NCBI RefSeq assembly: GCF_019740355.2
Contig: NZ_CP091819.1
Coordinates: forward strand, 2,356,001-2,420,000
From: Paracrocinitomix mangrovi
GTDB lineage: Bacteria; Bacteroidota; Bacteroidia; Flavobacteriales_D; Crocinitomicaceae
Length of the DNA: 64,000 nt
Reading direction: 5' to 3'
Both the position numbers and the translations under genes were made by a program. Positions 1-6,431 of this stretch are shown here, piece by piece. Positions within the stretch are counted from its first letter, which is position 1, and each line of letters begins with the position of its first letter. A model generated the notes under the pieces. The model saw only the letters and a list, made by a program, of their open reading frames with translations, ran no database searches and was not told where the DNA came from.

Positions 1-1
1 T

Positions 2-274
2 TTTAATTATAAAGATTCAATTGCAGAATTAAAATTCACTTCAGATAGCCTATATATATCCCAATTTGACCTTAAAGGAAATTTTAAAATTGAATCTAGT
101 GTTTTAAAAACTCATGTCCGACTGGAATTAACGGAAAATATACCTGAAAGTGTCAGTGCACAGTGGCATGTAACTAACCCAACGGACTCTACACTCAAGG
201 TCTATACCTATATAAATCATTACGGAACATCTGGAGTAGCAACAGTATGGTTTAAATTGAAAAACGGTAGGTAA
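2..274 (+). CDS. hypothetical protein, C-terminal part (cut by window start)
   Basis: An open frame runs from base 2 to a TAA at 272-274 and encodes the last 90 residues of a protein. It ends in TVWFKLKNGR. The visible part alternates polar and hydrophobic residues in a way that suggests beta strands, including a segment around SAQWHVTNPTDSTLKVYTYI. I do not recognise a family. The stop codon is immediately followed by the first attC-like site, so this looks like the last gene of a preceding cassette. The start lies outside the window. Confidence 0.6.
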   Translation, partial: FNYKDSIAELKFTSDSLYISQFDLKGNFKIESSVLKTHVRLELTENIPESVSAQWHVTNPTDSTLKVYTYINHYGTSGVATVWFKLKNGR

Positions 275-456
275 CACAATAGCTAAAGCTAACGTCCGAT
301 CCTTGGCCGGCGCGCTTTCACCCATTACGTGTCCATAATCCGGGCGGCCATCTCGGTCGGACAGCCATAGTCCGGGGATTTTTGGCCTGCGCACTCGTTC
401 GCAATTTAGGTTTGCTGCGCGCACCATAAATTGCTAGCTTTGCTCAAACGTTAGGT
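268..456 (+). other. attC-like recombination site 1
   Basis: The left arm at 272-290 reads TAACACAATAGCTAAAGCT and the right arm at 431-456 reads GCTAGCTTT, then CAAACGTTAGGT. GTTAGGT at 450-456 fits the attC R' consensus GTTRRRY. The outer TAAC/GTTA and TAAAGC/GCTTT(G) boxes can pair. The roughly 140-base interior is GC-rich compared with its surroundings and holds a 41-base module (312-352) shared with site 3, plus a GGTCGGACAGCCAT segment also in site 3. Confidence 0.65.
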
Positions 457-483
457 TTAATTAATAGTTACCTTGAATTGTTG

Positions 484-1287
484 ATGACATCAATTGGTAA
501 ATACTTATTTGCAGTGCTTAGGTTTACATTCTTTTTTCTTTTATTGGGTTCAATTAGTTTATTTGGTCAAGTTTGGCCGTCAAAAGGTATTAGCAATTTA
601 AAGGGTAATGTTCTTCAAATTCGAGAAACGACAATGACGCCCGTAAAATCGAAAAAAGAACTTGGAACATGCGACACGAATTCAATTTCGATATACGTAC
701 TGAATAACCAAGGAACTTTATCCAGAGATACTTTTATAATTTGGCCTTTTGACATTTGGCCAAGCATGGACACTTCGATTACGGAGTATTTCTATAGTGA
801 CTCTGGACTTTTGATATCAGAGCACTATTGTGATCTTGGAAATGACTTTTGCAACGACAATATTTATGAGTTTAATCAAAATGGTCGACCATCAGCTGTA
901 ATTGTTTATTCTGCAAAAGGTGACTCTATTAGCAGAATGGAATTTGACTATAATACTGATGGATTAGAAGTTGAAAGAAGAATTTATAGTGCTTTTGTGA
1001 TCGGAGGTAATCTACTCTACACTTATCAGTTTGAATATAATTCAAATCGTGAGATTACTAGCAGAAGATATTTTACAGCAGATGGAAAGGTTAAATCATA
1101 CAATATATTTGAATATCAGAACGGACTTTATATAAAATCCATTGTAGATCCTACTAAAGGAAAAAAAATTATTGAAGAAATATCCTATGTATTTGACGAA
1201 GTCGGAAATTGGGTTTCAAAAACTTCAAGAGTGAATGGAAAAATAACGGGCTTTGTGACTCGGGAAATCATATATAAGAAAAACTAA
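484..1287 (+). CDS. secreted protein with MORN/RHS-like tyrosine-rich repeats
   Basis: This encodes a 267-residue protein with an N-terminal hydrophobic export segment (FAVLRFTFFFLLLGSISLFGQ). Its body is made of short Y/F/N/G-rich strand repeats such as YEFNQNGRPSAVIVYSAKG and FEYNSNREITSRRYFTADG. These resemble the MORN-like or RHS/YD-like repeats common in Bacteroidota exported proteins. I chose the ATG at 484 over the upstream TTG at 478. The gene lies in a cassette-like position: the GTTAGGT core ends 27 bases upstream, and the next attC-like site begins one base after the stop. No enzymatic motif is visible and the function is unknown. Confidence 0.7.
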   Translation: MTSIGKYLFAVLRFTFFFLLLGSISLFGQVWPSKGISNLKGNVLQIRETTMTPVKSKKELGTCDTNSISIYVLNNQGTLSRDTFIIWPFDIWPSMDTSITEYFYSDSGLLISEHYCDLGNDFCNDNIYEFNQNGRPSAVIVYSAKGDSISRMEFDYNTDGLEVERRIYSAFVIGGNLLYTYQFEYNSNREITSRRYFTADGKVKSYNIFEYQNGLYIKSIVDPTKGKKIIEEISYVFDEVGNWVSKTSRVNGKITGFVTREIIYKKN

Positions 1288-1464
1288 ACCTAACACATTA
1301 GCTAAAGCTAAGCGGCTACGCGAAGGCAATGCAGAATCCTGAGTTTTGGCCACGGCACTTCAAGCTTTGCTTCGCTGAAGCTACGCGAAAGCGAAGACGA
1401 CATTCAACTACAGCAAAGCTCTCGTTGAACAAAGTAAATTGCTAGCTTTACCCAAACGTTATGG
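1288..1464 (+). other. attC-like recombination site 2
   Basis: The left core ACCTAAC (1288-1294) fits RYYYAAC and abuts the upstream TAA. It is followed by TAGCTAAAGCTA. The right side has GCTAGCTTTA (1441-1450), CCCAAA and the core GTTATGG (1458-1464). The start codon of the next gene is inside that core. The interior has short inverted repeats (CTTCGCTGAAG, GCTACGCGAAAGC) and a CTACGCGAAGGCAAT module repeated in site 3. Confidence 0.7.
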
Positions 1465-2318
1465 CATATTGGCGCACCATATTATTATTCTTCTCAATAT
1501 TAATATTGCTTTCATTTACATTTGGGAACTCTAATGATACGATTGAACCTGTCAAACTGCATAGAACGATAAATTCTGAGTGTAACAGTGAACTTGACCC
1601 ATTTCTCTTAATAGACCGTATAATTTCAAAGACATTCAAAGGGGATTCATTATTTCTTACTCTGGGTCTCAAGGAGAATTGTTGCATTGATTTCAATCCA
1701 GATATTAACTTTAAGAACAATGTTCTCGAAATCGAATTAGACACAACAACAGGTGAAAAAATCTTTTGTGCATGCAATTGTTGTTTTGAGTTAACTCTTG
1801 TACTAACTGGAATCACCGACACTTCATTCCAAGTAAAAATTGAAGACAATATTATTCCATTTAGCGAACATCCTTATGAAACCTATCCAATTCAGTTTCA
1901 AATTTACAATGGAGATACAATCAACATGTACAACATTTATGGTCTGAAACAAGGCATTTGGGTCAAATTTGATGATAGTACAGGTCAAGTTAAAAACAAG
2001 TTTTATTATGAGGGTATTGACACTGGACAACGACCAAAATGGCGCGAAAAATACAATAATCAAGGATCCTTGGAATCTCGTACACTTCGTGATACCACTT
2101 GGAAATTTGATGAAAATGAAAACATTACTTCGAAAATAGTGCGCTATAAACAACACGAACCATACTATAAAATTTGGCTTGAAGAAACAACGTATTACAA
2201 AAATGGGAACATCAAAAGCCACTGTGTATTTGGAGACATATTTAATCCTGAATCTATTGAAGCTGACACCTGTAGATATTGGAATAAGAAAGGCAAAGAA
2301 GTGAAAAACGTGCCATAA
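1461..2318 (+). CDS. secreted MORN-variant repeat protein
   Basis: The product has 285 residues with an N-terminal signal or anchor segment (ILLFFSILILLSFTFG). The N-terminal half contains six to seven cysteines (CCIDF, CACNCCFELTL), suggesting a disulfide-stabilised beta domain. The C-terminal half (from about residue 150) has MORN-variant repeats like those of YwqK-type proteins: YGLKQGIWVKFDDSTG, KFYYEG, TTYYKNGNIKSHCVFG. The ATG is embedded in the right core of attC-like site 2, leaving no room for its own promoter, as expected for a cassette gene. The stop codon overlaps the start of site 3. No function is assigned. Confidence 0.72.
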   Translation: MAYWRTILLFFSILILLSFTFGNSNDTIEPVKLHRTINSECNSELDPFLLIDRIISKTFKGDSLFLTLGLKENCCIDFNPDINFKNNVLEIELDTTTGEKIFCACNCCFELTLVLTGITDTSFQVKIEDNIIPFSEHPYETYPIQFQIYNGDTINMYNIYGLKQGIWVKFDDSTGQVKNKFYYEGIDTGQRPKWREKYNNQGSLESRTLRDTTWKFDENENITSKIVRYKQHEPYYKIWLEETTYYKNGNIKSHCVFGDIFNPESIEADTCRYWNKKGKEVKNVP

Positions 2319-2588
2319 CACAGTTGGTAAAGCCCACGTCCGACACTCGTCCATGCGCTTTCACCCAATACGTGTCCATAATCCGGGCGGCCATCATCAA
2401 CTTCGCTGAAGTTATGTTGATTGAGAGCGGTCGGACAGCCATTGCTTTGCCGAAGCGACTACGCGAAGGCAATACAGAGTCCGGGTTTGGCCTACGCTCC
2501 CGATAGCTATCGGGATCACACGCAATTCAACTACAATTTCATTTTCGTTGAACAAAGTAAATTGCTAGCTTTAGTACACATTAGTTTT
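2313..2588 (+). other. attC-like recombination site 3 (long, modular)
   Basis: CATAACACAG overlaps the upstream stop, then GGTAAAGC. The right arm is GCTAGCTTTAG (2564-2574) followed by ACACATTAG, where the usual CAAACGTTAG has mutated, so the right core looks degenerate. At about 276 bases it is the longest site. The interior carries the 41-base module shared with site 1 (2355-2395), a nested hairpin absent from site 1 (2394-2420, ATCAAC...GTTGAT around AACTTCGCTGAAGTT), the CTACGCGAAGGCAAT module of site 2, and a 78-base module (2497-2574) nearly identical to site 4. This also accounts for the 2319-2642 gap between genes; I see no gene there. Confidence 0.6.
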
Positions 2589-2642
2589 AAATAACAGTTG
2601 TTGCCACCAAACTTTGTTAAACAGTTTAACGTAATTAAAGGT

Positions 2643-3290
2643 ATGACGACCCAAAACTTATTCATTCTTTTGATTGGATCATTGTTTCTTTTCTCTTGCA
2701 GAAAGGACAACGACATTTCTGATCCGGCTGAAAATTACGTTACACCTTGCTCCTATTTTCCAGCACATCCAGGAACATGGTGGAATTACAACTCAAATGT
2801 TGGACAAGTAACATTCGAAATTGATTCTACTGCACATTTGGTGGAAGAATCGTATCTTCCCTATTTTAAAAATCTAGATTGTTACATTAATGGCTGTGAA
2901 TTTTATCATAATGCATATTATGGTCTTGGACAATCGGGGTATAAAGGAGCTCCAATAATTTTGGAGATGTATGGAAACTCAGGACTTCAAACTCTTTCTA
3001 CAGTTTCTTTTGCAAACTTATTTGTCAATGAGTTTATTGCAGGAGGAGCAACCTCCATACAGCATAGGAGAGAACTTATAATTTCGGACACAACAGTTTC
3101 CAATCTGAATGGTCTGATGTTTAATAAAGTACTTGTCATGAAAGAATATGACATATATGATTCTACGCACTATTACCTGGAATACTTTGCTGAAAACGTT
3201 GGATTGGTGAAAAGAGATTCAATCAATATTAGCGACACCAATAACCTGATTGAAATTTTAACTTTAGACCAATTTTGGATCAATGATTAA
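2643..3290 (+). CDS. lipoprotein of unknown function
   Basis: The product has 215 residues with a clear lipobox: MTTQNLFILLIGSLFLFSC followed by RKDND. It should be exported and lipidated. The mature part holds several C, W and Y residues (TPCSYFPAHPGTWWNYNS near its start, DCYINGCEFYH) and ends with an extended segment (YYLEYFAENVGLVKRDS). The ...HPGTWWNY...YFAENVGLVKR... pattern is seen in secreted proteins with a beta-sandwich fold, but I cannot name the family. I chose the ATG at 2643 rather than the upstream TTG at 2598 because the lipoprotein signal starts there. The gene follows attC-like site 3. Confidence 0.72.
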   Translation: MTTQNLFILLIGSLFLFSCRKDNDISDPAENYVTPCSYFPAHPGTWWNYNSNVGQVTFEIDSTAHLVEESYLPYFKNLDCYINGCEFYHNAYYGLGQSGYKGAPIILEMYGNSGLQTLSTVSFANLFVNEFIAGGATSIQHRRELIISDTTVSNLNGLMFNKVLVMKEYDIYDSTHYYLEYFAENVGLVKRDSINISDTNNLIEILTLDQFWIND

Positions 3291-3298
3291 AAACTTTA

Positions 3299-3320
3299 GC
3301 TAACATAATTACCGCAGTTA
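3299..3320 (+). other. possible collapsed attC-like core
   Basis: Between two cassette-region genes there is TAAC (3301-3304), 12 bases, then GTTA (3317-3320), with the next ATG directly adjoining. These are the same outer core tetramers as in the full sites, but with the arms and tip missing. CTTTAGC just before it resembles the L box. It may be a deletion remnant or chance. Confidence 0.25.
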
Positions 3321-3740
3321 ATGAGTTGTGTATTAAGAATAGAAGGAAAGCTATTTAGAGTTGATGAGTTTCTGGCGGAATCAAAACTTAACCCATATAA
3401 TATCTACCGTTTAGGAGATGTATCAAAATTTGACAAAACGGGTAAATCACAAAGTGAAACCAGTGGCTGCTCTTTCGATCTAAGCAAAGCAGATTTTTCT
3501 GATTTTGACCAACAAATAAAAGATTCCATTAACTTCTTGAATAAGAATTATAATGAACTTAAATCAGTCTTTTCATTTGGCCTGAAGAAAGATGAAATAC
3601 CTGTAATTGATTTCGGAATAGAATCTCGCATGCATGAAGTCGAAGTCCAATGCGATTATCTTGAACCAGAATTACTGAAACTTGCAGGTAATCTGAATTT
3701 CGGAATTGAAATATCTCAATATCATACCAGTGAGCACTAA
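3321..3740 (+). CDS. cytosolic hypothetical protein in cassette region
   Basis: The product has 139 residues and no signal peptide. It begins SCVLRIEGKLFRVDEFL, with alternating hydrophobics, and contains an acidic middle (DLSKADFSDFDQQIKDSI). The overall composition suggests a small alpha/beta protein. The length and the ...LRIEGK...EFL start resemble small stand-alone immunity-type or DUF proteins, but I do not recognise the family. It is followed after four bases by the next lipoprotein gene, so the two are probably co-transcribed. The start ATG touches a GTTA tetramer that may be a relic recombination core. Confidence 0.6.
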   Translation: MSCVLRIEGKLFRVDEFLAESKLNPYNIYRLGDVSKFDKTGKSQSETSGCSFDLSKADFSDFDQQIKDSINFLNKNYNELKSVFSFGLKKDEIPVIDFGIESRMHEVEVQCDYLEPELLKLAGNLNFGIEISQYHTSEH

Positions 3741-3744
3741 TTCC

Positions 3745-4440
3745 ATGGACAAAATAATTCCTCTTCTTATTACGTTTTTATCCTTATTCATTTCATGCAC
3801 TTCTGAAAAAGAAGAAGTTACAACAGGAGAAACTATTCTAGGGTTTTGGAAAGGAAAAGAATTTTTTTCTGGAACCTCTAACGGAATGGCTGACTGGGAT
3901 CTTTATATTAGTAAAGACAGTGTTTTTGAACTCAATTATCCCACAGAACTTTATTACGGAACTTCTGTGAACATCAACAGCGATAGCATCACATGGACCC
4001 ATAACAATCTTTCTTCAAAATTTAGTTGGGAAATAGAAGATTCACTCTTAATTCTTGTTGGGAAAATTAATAATAATATAAAAAACAGAACGGACAGTAT
4101 TGTTTTTGTTAAGCGGGATATACAAACAAAAATTTTGAATGATCTAAAAAATAATGGATATAATTCCAAATACCTAGCCGACAACCTTTGGATCTTGGAC
4201 AAAAAAGGCTATGAATCCAAAAATCCCAACTCAAGTATCTATGCACCAAAAGAAATACTAAATTTTAATGGTCAACCACACTTTCAGATTGGATTAAATA
4301 AATTCTTATATGAAGAGGACACTTTTGAAATAGTGTCTTTTTTTACTTATGATGTCGTTCAATTTGATAATACCGTTTTGTTATTAAATCATGTTGTTGG
4401 CTTGGACACCCTAATTATGATGTATTCTAATAAAAATTGA
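3745..4440 (+). CDS. lipoprotein of unknown function
   Basis: The product has 231 residues with a lipoprotein signal (MDKIIPLLITFLSLFISC then TSEKEE). The mature part begins with a lipocalin-like opening, ILGFWKGKEFFSGTSNGMADWDLYISKDSVFELNY, typical of small beta-barrel lipoproteins in Bacteroidota that start with a GxW-type strand. The true start is taken as the ATG at 3745, four bases after the preceding stop, because the signal sequence begins there. It lies at the end of its cassette: attC-like site 4 starts within ten bases of the stop. Function unknown. Confidence 0.7.
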   Translation: MDKIIPLLITFLSLFISCTSEKEEVTTGETILGFWKGKEFFSGTSNGMADWDLYISKDSVFELNYPTELYYGTSVNINSDSITWTHNNLSSKFSWEIEDSLLILVGKINNNIKNRTDSIVFVKRDIQTKILNDLKNNGYNSKYLADNLWILDKKGYESKNPNSSIYAPKEILNFNGQPHFQIGLNKFLYEEDTFEIVSFFTYDVVQFDNTVLLLNHVVGLDTLIMMYSNKN

Positions 4441-4448
4441 AAAACTAG

Positions 4449-4586
4449 TGCTTACAAAGTAGGTAAAGCACATGTCCGCTATTTTTTTGCAAACTCTCCC
4501 GATAGCTATCGGGATCACACGCAATTCAACTACAATTTCATTTTCGTTGAACAAAGTAAATTGTTAGCTTTAGCCAAACGTTATGC
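4449..4586 (+). other. attC-like recombination site 4
   Basis: The left arm GCTTACAAAGTAGGTAAAGC is a degenerate version of the TAACACAGTAGCTAAAGC arm. The right arm TTAGCTTTAGCCAAACGTTATGC (4564-4586) is well preserved. Most of the interior is the 78-base module (4496-4573) that matches 2497-2574 in site 3 with one visible mismatch and includes the 18-base palindrome TCCCGATAGCTATCGGGA. Confidence 0.62.
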
Positions 4587-4599
4587 AGTATTATAGAAA

Positions 4600-5100
4600 A
4601 TGAAGATCTACCTAGTACTTGTCCTTTCTATTGTTCTCTCTAGTTGTCAAATGGAAGTAGGAATGTCAGAGGAATCAGAATCAACAGAGGTAGTGGAAAA
4701 TGAATCGAATTCAATCGAACCCGAAATAGTTAATATCAATTTACAGGCTAATAACGTTATTCTTTGGAATGAAATTCAAATTGACACTTCGGACTTACAT
4801 GATTCTATTTCAACTCTGATAATTCGATCTATGTCCAATGGTTCAAGACAATTGGAACTAGATTCTATTGGTACAGTTAATAAAACCAATTATTTGATTT
4901 ATCTCTATACGGAAAAAATGACTTCGTATGATTTTAATACAAGATTTAAAGAGGTCGTACGTAATTCAATTGACCTCATTAGAGAGGAAAAATCTCAACT
5001 TTTTTATCAAAAATCGTTTACTGACCTTTCCACGGAAAGACAATTAAATATAAAGAAGGTCGTAGAACAGTGCACAATCGAAAAAGTGTCACCAGAGTAA
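4600..5100 (+). CDS. lipoprotein with ExbD-like periplasmic domain
   Basis: The product has 166 residues. The N-terminus is a lipoprotein signal (MKIYLVLVLSIVLSSC) followed by an acidic serine-rich linker. From about residue 45 the sequence resembles the periplasmic domain of Bacteroidota ExbD proteins: INLQANNVILWNEIQID, then a segment like YDFNTRFKEVVRNSIDLIREE, ending in SFTDLSTERQLNIKKVV, which recalls the ExbD tail (sfedLs.e.q..ik...p..ISEAEP). Genuine ExbD has an N-terminal transmembrane helix with a key Asp; here a lipobox replaces it and no ExbB partner is near. I infer an ExbD-derived domain tethered to a membrane by lipid, with unknown role. It sits between attC-like sites 4 and 5. 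Confidence 0.6.
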   Translation: MKIYLVLVLSIVLSSCQMEVGMSEESESTEVVENESNSIEPEIVNINLQANNVILWNEIQIDTSDLHDSISTLIIRSMSNGSRQLELDSIGTVNKTNYLIYLYTEKMTSYDFNTRFKEVVRNSIDLIREEKSQLFYQKSFTDLSTERQLNIKKVVEQCTIEKVSPE

Positions 5101-5109
5101 AAAACACTT

Positions 5110-5265
5110 CATAACACAGTAGCTAAAGCTAACGTCCGACACAATCAAGTTTTAAGTTCAGCCTTAAGGCTTATCTTAAAACACGACTCTGTTTCACTTC
5201 ATCTTGGTGGTGAGTAAACGCTATGTGCTACGCTCGAATTTTATAACTTTACTCAAACCCAAAGA
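5110..5265 (+). other. attC-like recombination site 5, right core lost
   Basis: The left arm CATAACACAGTAGCTAAAGC (5110-5129) is intact and continues with TAACGTCCGAC as in site 1. The right arm reads AACTTTACTCAAAC (5245-5258) but then CCAAAGAT instead of GTTA, so the R' core is missing. The interior has an AAGTTTT...AAAAC type dyad and CCTTAAGG. This truncated site appears to mark the boundary between the array and the ordinary chromosome. Confidence 0.5.
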
Positions 5266-5297
5266 TCCTGACACAATTTAACAGCAAATCAATTGAA

Positions 5298-5660
5298 ATG
5301 AAAGAAACTGAAAAACACAATGAACGGATTGCCCAATTGGTTTTTGCCTCTGTTTATCCGCACTACGTTACAAAAATTCAGAAAAAAGGAAGATCTGTTG
5401 AAGAATTGCATGAAGTTATTGAATGGTTAACCGGTTTCAACGAAAAAGAACTTCAAAAGCTGATTGAAGAAAAAGTAACTTTTGAAACATTTTTTCAAAG
5501 AGCAAAATTAAATCCAAATGCGCAGCTGATTACAGGTGTAATTTGTGGATATAGGGTAGAAGAAATAGAAAACCCCTTAACCAAACAAGTAAGGTATTTG
5601 GACAAAATAATTGATGAATTGGCAAAGGGTAAGAAGATGGAAAAAATTTTACGTAAATGA
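5298..5660 (+). CDS. DUF2200 family protein
   Basis: The product has 120 residues and matches the DUF2200 pattern along its whole length: [63 protein letters not shown], and the end [25 protein letters not shown]2200 proteins are small cytosolic proteins of unknown function, full length at about 115-120 residues, so this one is complete. It is the first gene after the cassette array and is followed after 55 bases by a Crp/Fnr-type regulator on the same strand. Whether it belongs to the array or the chromosome cannot be told. Confidence 0.9.
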   Translation: MKETEKHNERIAQLVFASVYPHYVTKIQKKGRSVEELHEVIEWLTGFNEKELQKLIEEKVTFETFFQRAKLNPNAQLITGVICGYRVEEIENPLTKQVRYLDKIIDELAKGKKMEKILRK

Positions 5661-5715
5661 ATTTGATCTGTAATTTCATTTGACCAATTGCCCACTATAA
5701 AACAACTCAAGTGAT

Positions 5716-6297
5716 ATGTTCAATAAGTTCAAACAATATTTAACCGAAAAAGAGCACTTTTCAAATGAGGAGCTTGAGTTAATACAATCTGTTGCCAGCA
5801 CAAAAAATTTACGGAAACATCAATATTTACTTCAAGAGGGTGAGGTTTGTAAGTACAACATATTTGTAGTTAAAGGACTATTAAAAGCATACCATGTAGA
5901 CGATAAAGGTGTTGAACACATTGTTCAGTTCGCTCCTGAAAATCATTGGACAGGAGACAGAGAAAGTTTACAATCCGGTCAACCTTCAAAGCTAAATATA
6001 GACGCCATTGAAAATAGTGAAGTGATTATGTTCACCAATAGCGATCTTAAGATGCTACGTGATAATATTCCCAGCTTCAATAAAATGTCTGAGAAGATTA
6101 CCAATATGAATGTGCTCACTCTAGAAGGACGAATCTATGCAAACATTACCCTTTCAACCGAAGAAAAATATTACAATTTCATTGAACAACATCCAAGCTT
6201 GATCCAGCGCATTCCTCAGCACATGATTGCTTCTTACTTAGGTGTATCCCCTGAAACTTTAAGCCGAATCAGAAGTAATTCCGCCAAGAACAACTAA
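5716..6297 (+). CDS. Crp/Fnr-family transcriptional regulator
   Basis: The product has 193 residues. The N-terminal part (about 10-125) is a cyclic-nucleotide-binding-type beta roll: LRKHQYLLQEGEVCKYNIFVVKGLLKAYHVDDKGVEHIVQFAPENHWTGD. The C-terminal helix-turn-helix is RIPQHMIASYLGVSPETLSRIRS. There is no N-terminal cysteine cluster, so it is not a classical iron-sulfur FNR, and the ligand is unknown. Such regulators in Bacteroidota often sit beside the oxidoreductase or pirin genes they control. Here an FNR-box-like dyad lies between this gene and the next operon. Confidence 0.9.
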   Translation: MFNKFKQYLTEKEHFSNEELELIQSVASTKNLRKHQYLLQEGEVCKYNIFVVKGLLKAYHVDDKGVEHIVQFAPENHWTGDRESLQSGQPSKLNIDAIENSEVIMFTNSDLKMLRDNIPSFNKMSEKITNMNVLTLEGRIYANITLSTEEKYYNFIEQHPSLIQRIPQHMIASYLGVSPETLSRIRSNSAKNN

Positions 6298-6335
6298 CCA
6301 TTATCTTATTGAAGATCTGTCTTTTACATTGATTT

Positions 6336-6353
6336 CATTGATATATGTCAATG
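6336..6353. promoter_or_regulatory. FNR/Crp-box-like operator
   Basis: CATTGATATATGTCAATG has perfect 6-base inverted half-sites CATTGA/TCAATG around a 6-base centre. Its core TTGAT-ATAT-GTCAA differs by one base from the canonical TTGAT-N4-ATCAA FNR box. It sits 38 bases after the regulator stop and 78 bases before the oxidoreductase start, so it is a good candidate site for the adjacent Crp/Fnr protein. Confidence 0.5.
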
Positions 6354-6431
6354 TGTTTTTCCTGCAAATGTCATTGGTGTGAGGTACACTTTCTAATGAA
6401 CTTTGTGATATAAACATTTAAAACAGATATC

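Larger units (their letters stand above)
1..5265 (+). mobile_element. integron-like gene-cassette array (no integrase in view)
   Basis: Seven + strand genes, six of them whole and mostly signal-peptide or lipoprotein genes, alternate with five long related intergenic sites. Each site begins at or within a few bases of the upstream stop with TAAC(A)C, then TAAAGC, and ends with GCTTTA, then CAAACGTTA, close to the next start codon. This is the R''-L'' / L'-R' layout of integron attC sites in the orientation expected for cassettes. The array is already running at base 1 and its last site is damaged near 5260. No tyrosine recombinase lies in the window, so it matches a cluster of attC sites lacking a visible integrase. 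The cassette interpretation is an inference from site architecture. Confidence 0.65.

Noticed and set aside
128-427. 99-residue minus-strand open frame over attC-like site 1
   Set aside because: It lies wholly in the GC-rich hairpin-forming site, has unlikely composition, and similar antisense frames appear at other sites; it is a by-product of the repeat sequence.
2254-2716. Short open frames on both strands over attC-like site 3
   Set aside because: They consist of the repeat modules themselves and have no signal, family resemblance or consistent start.
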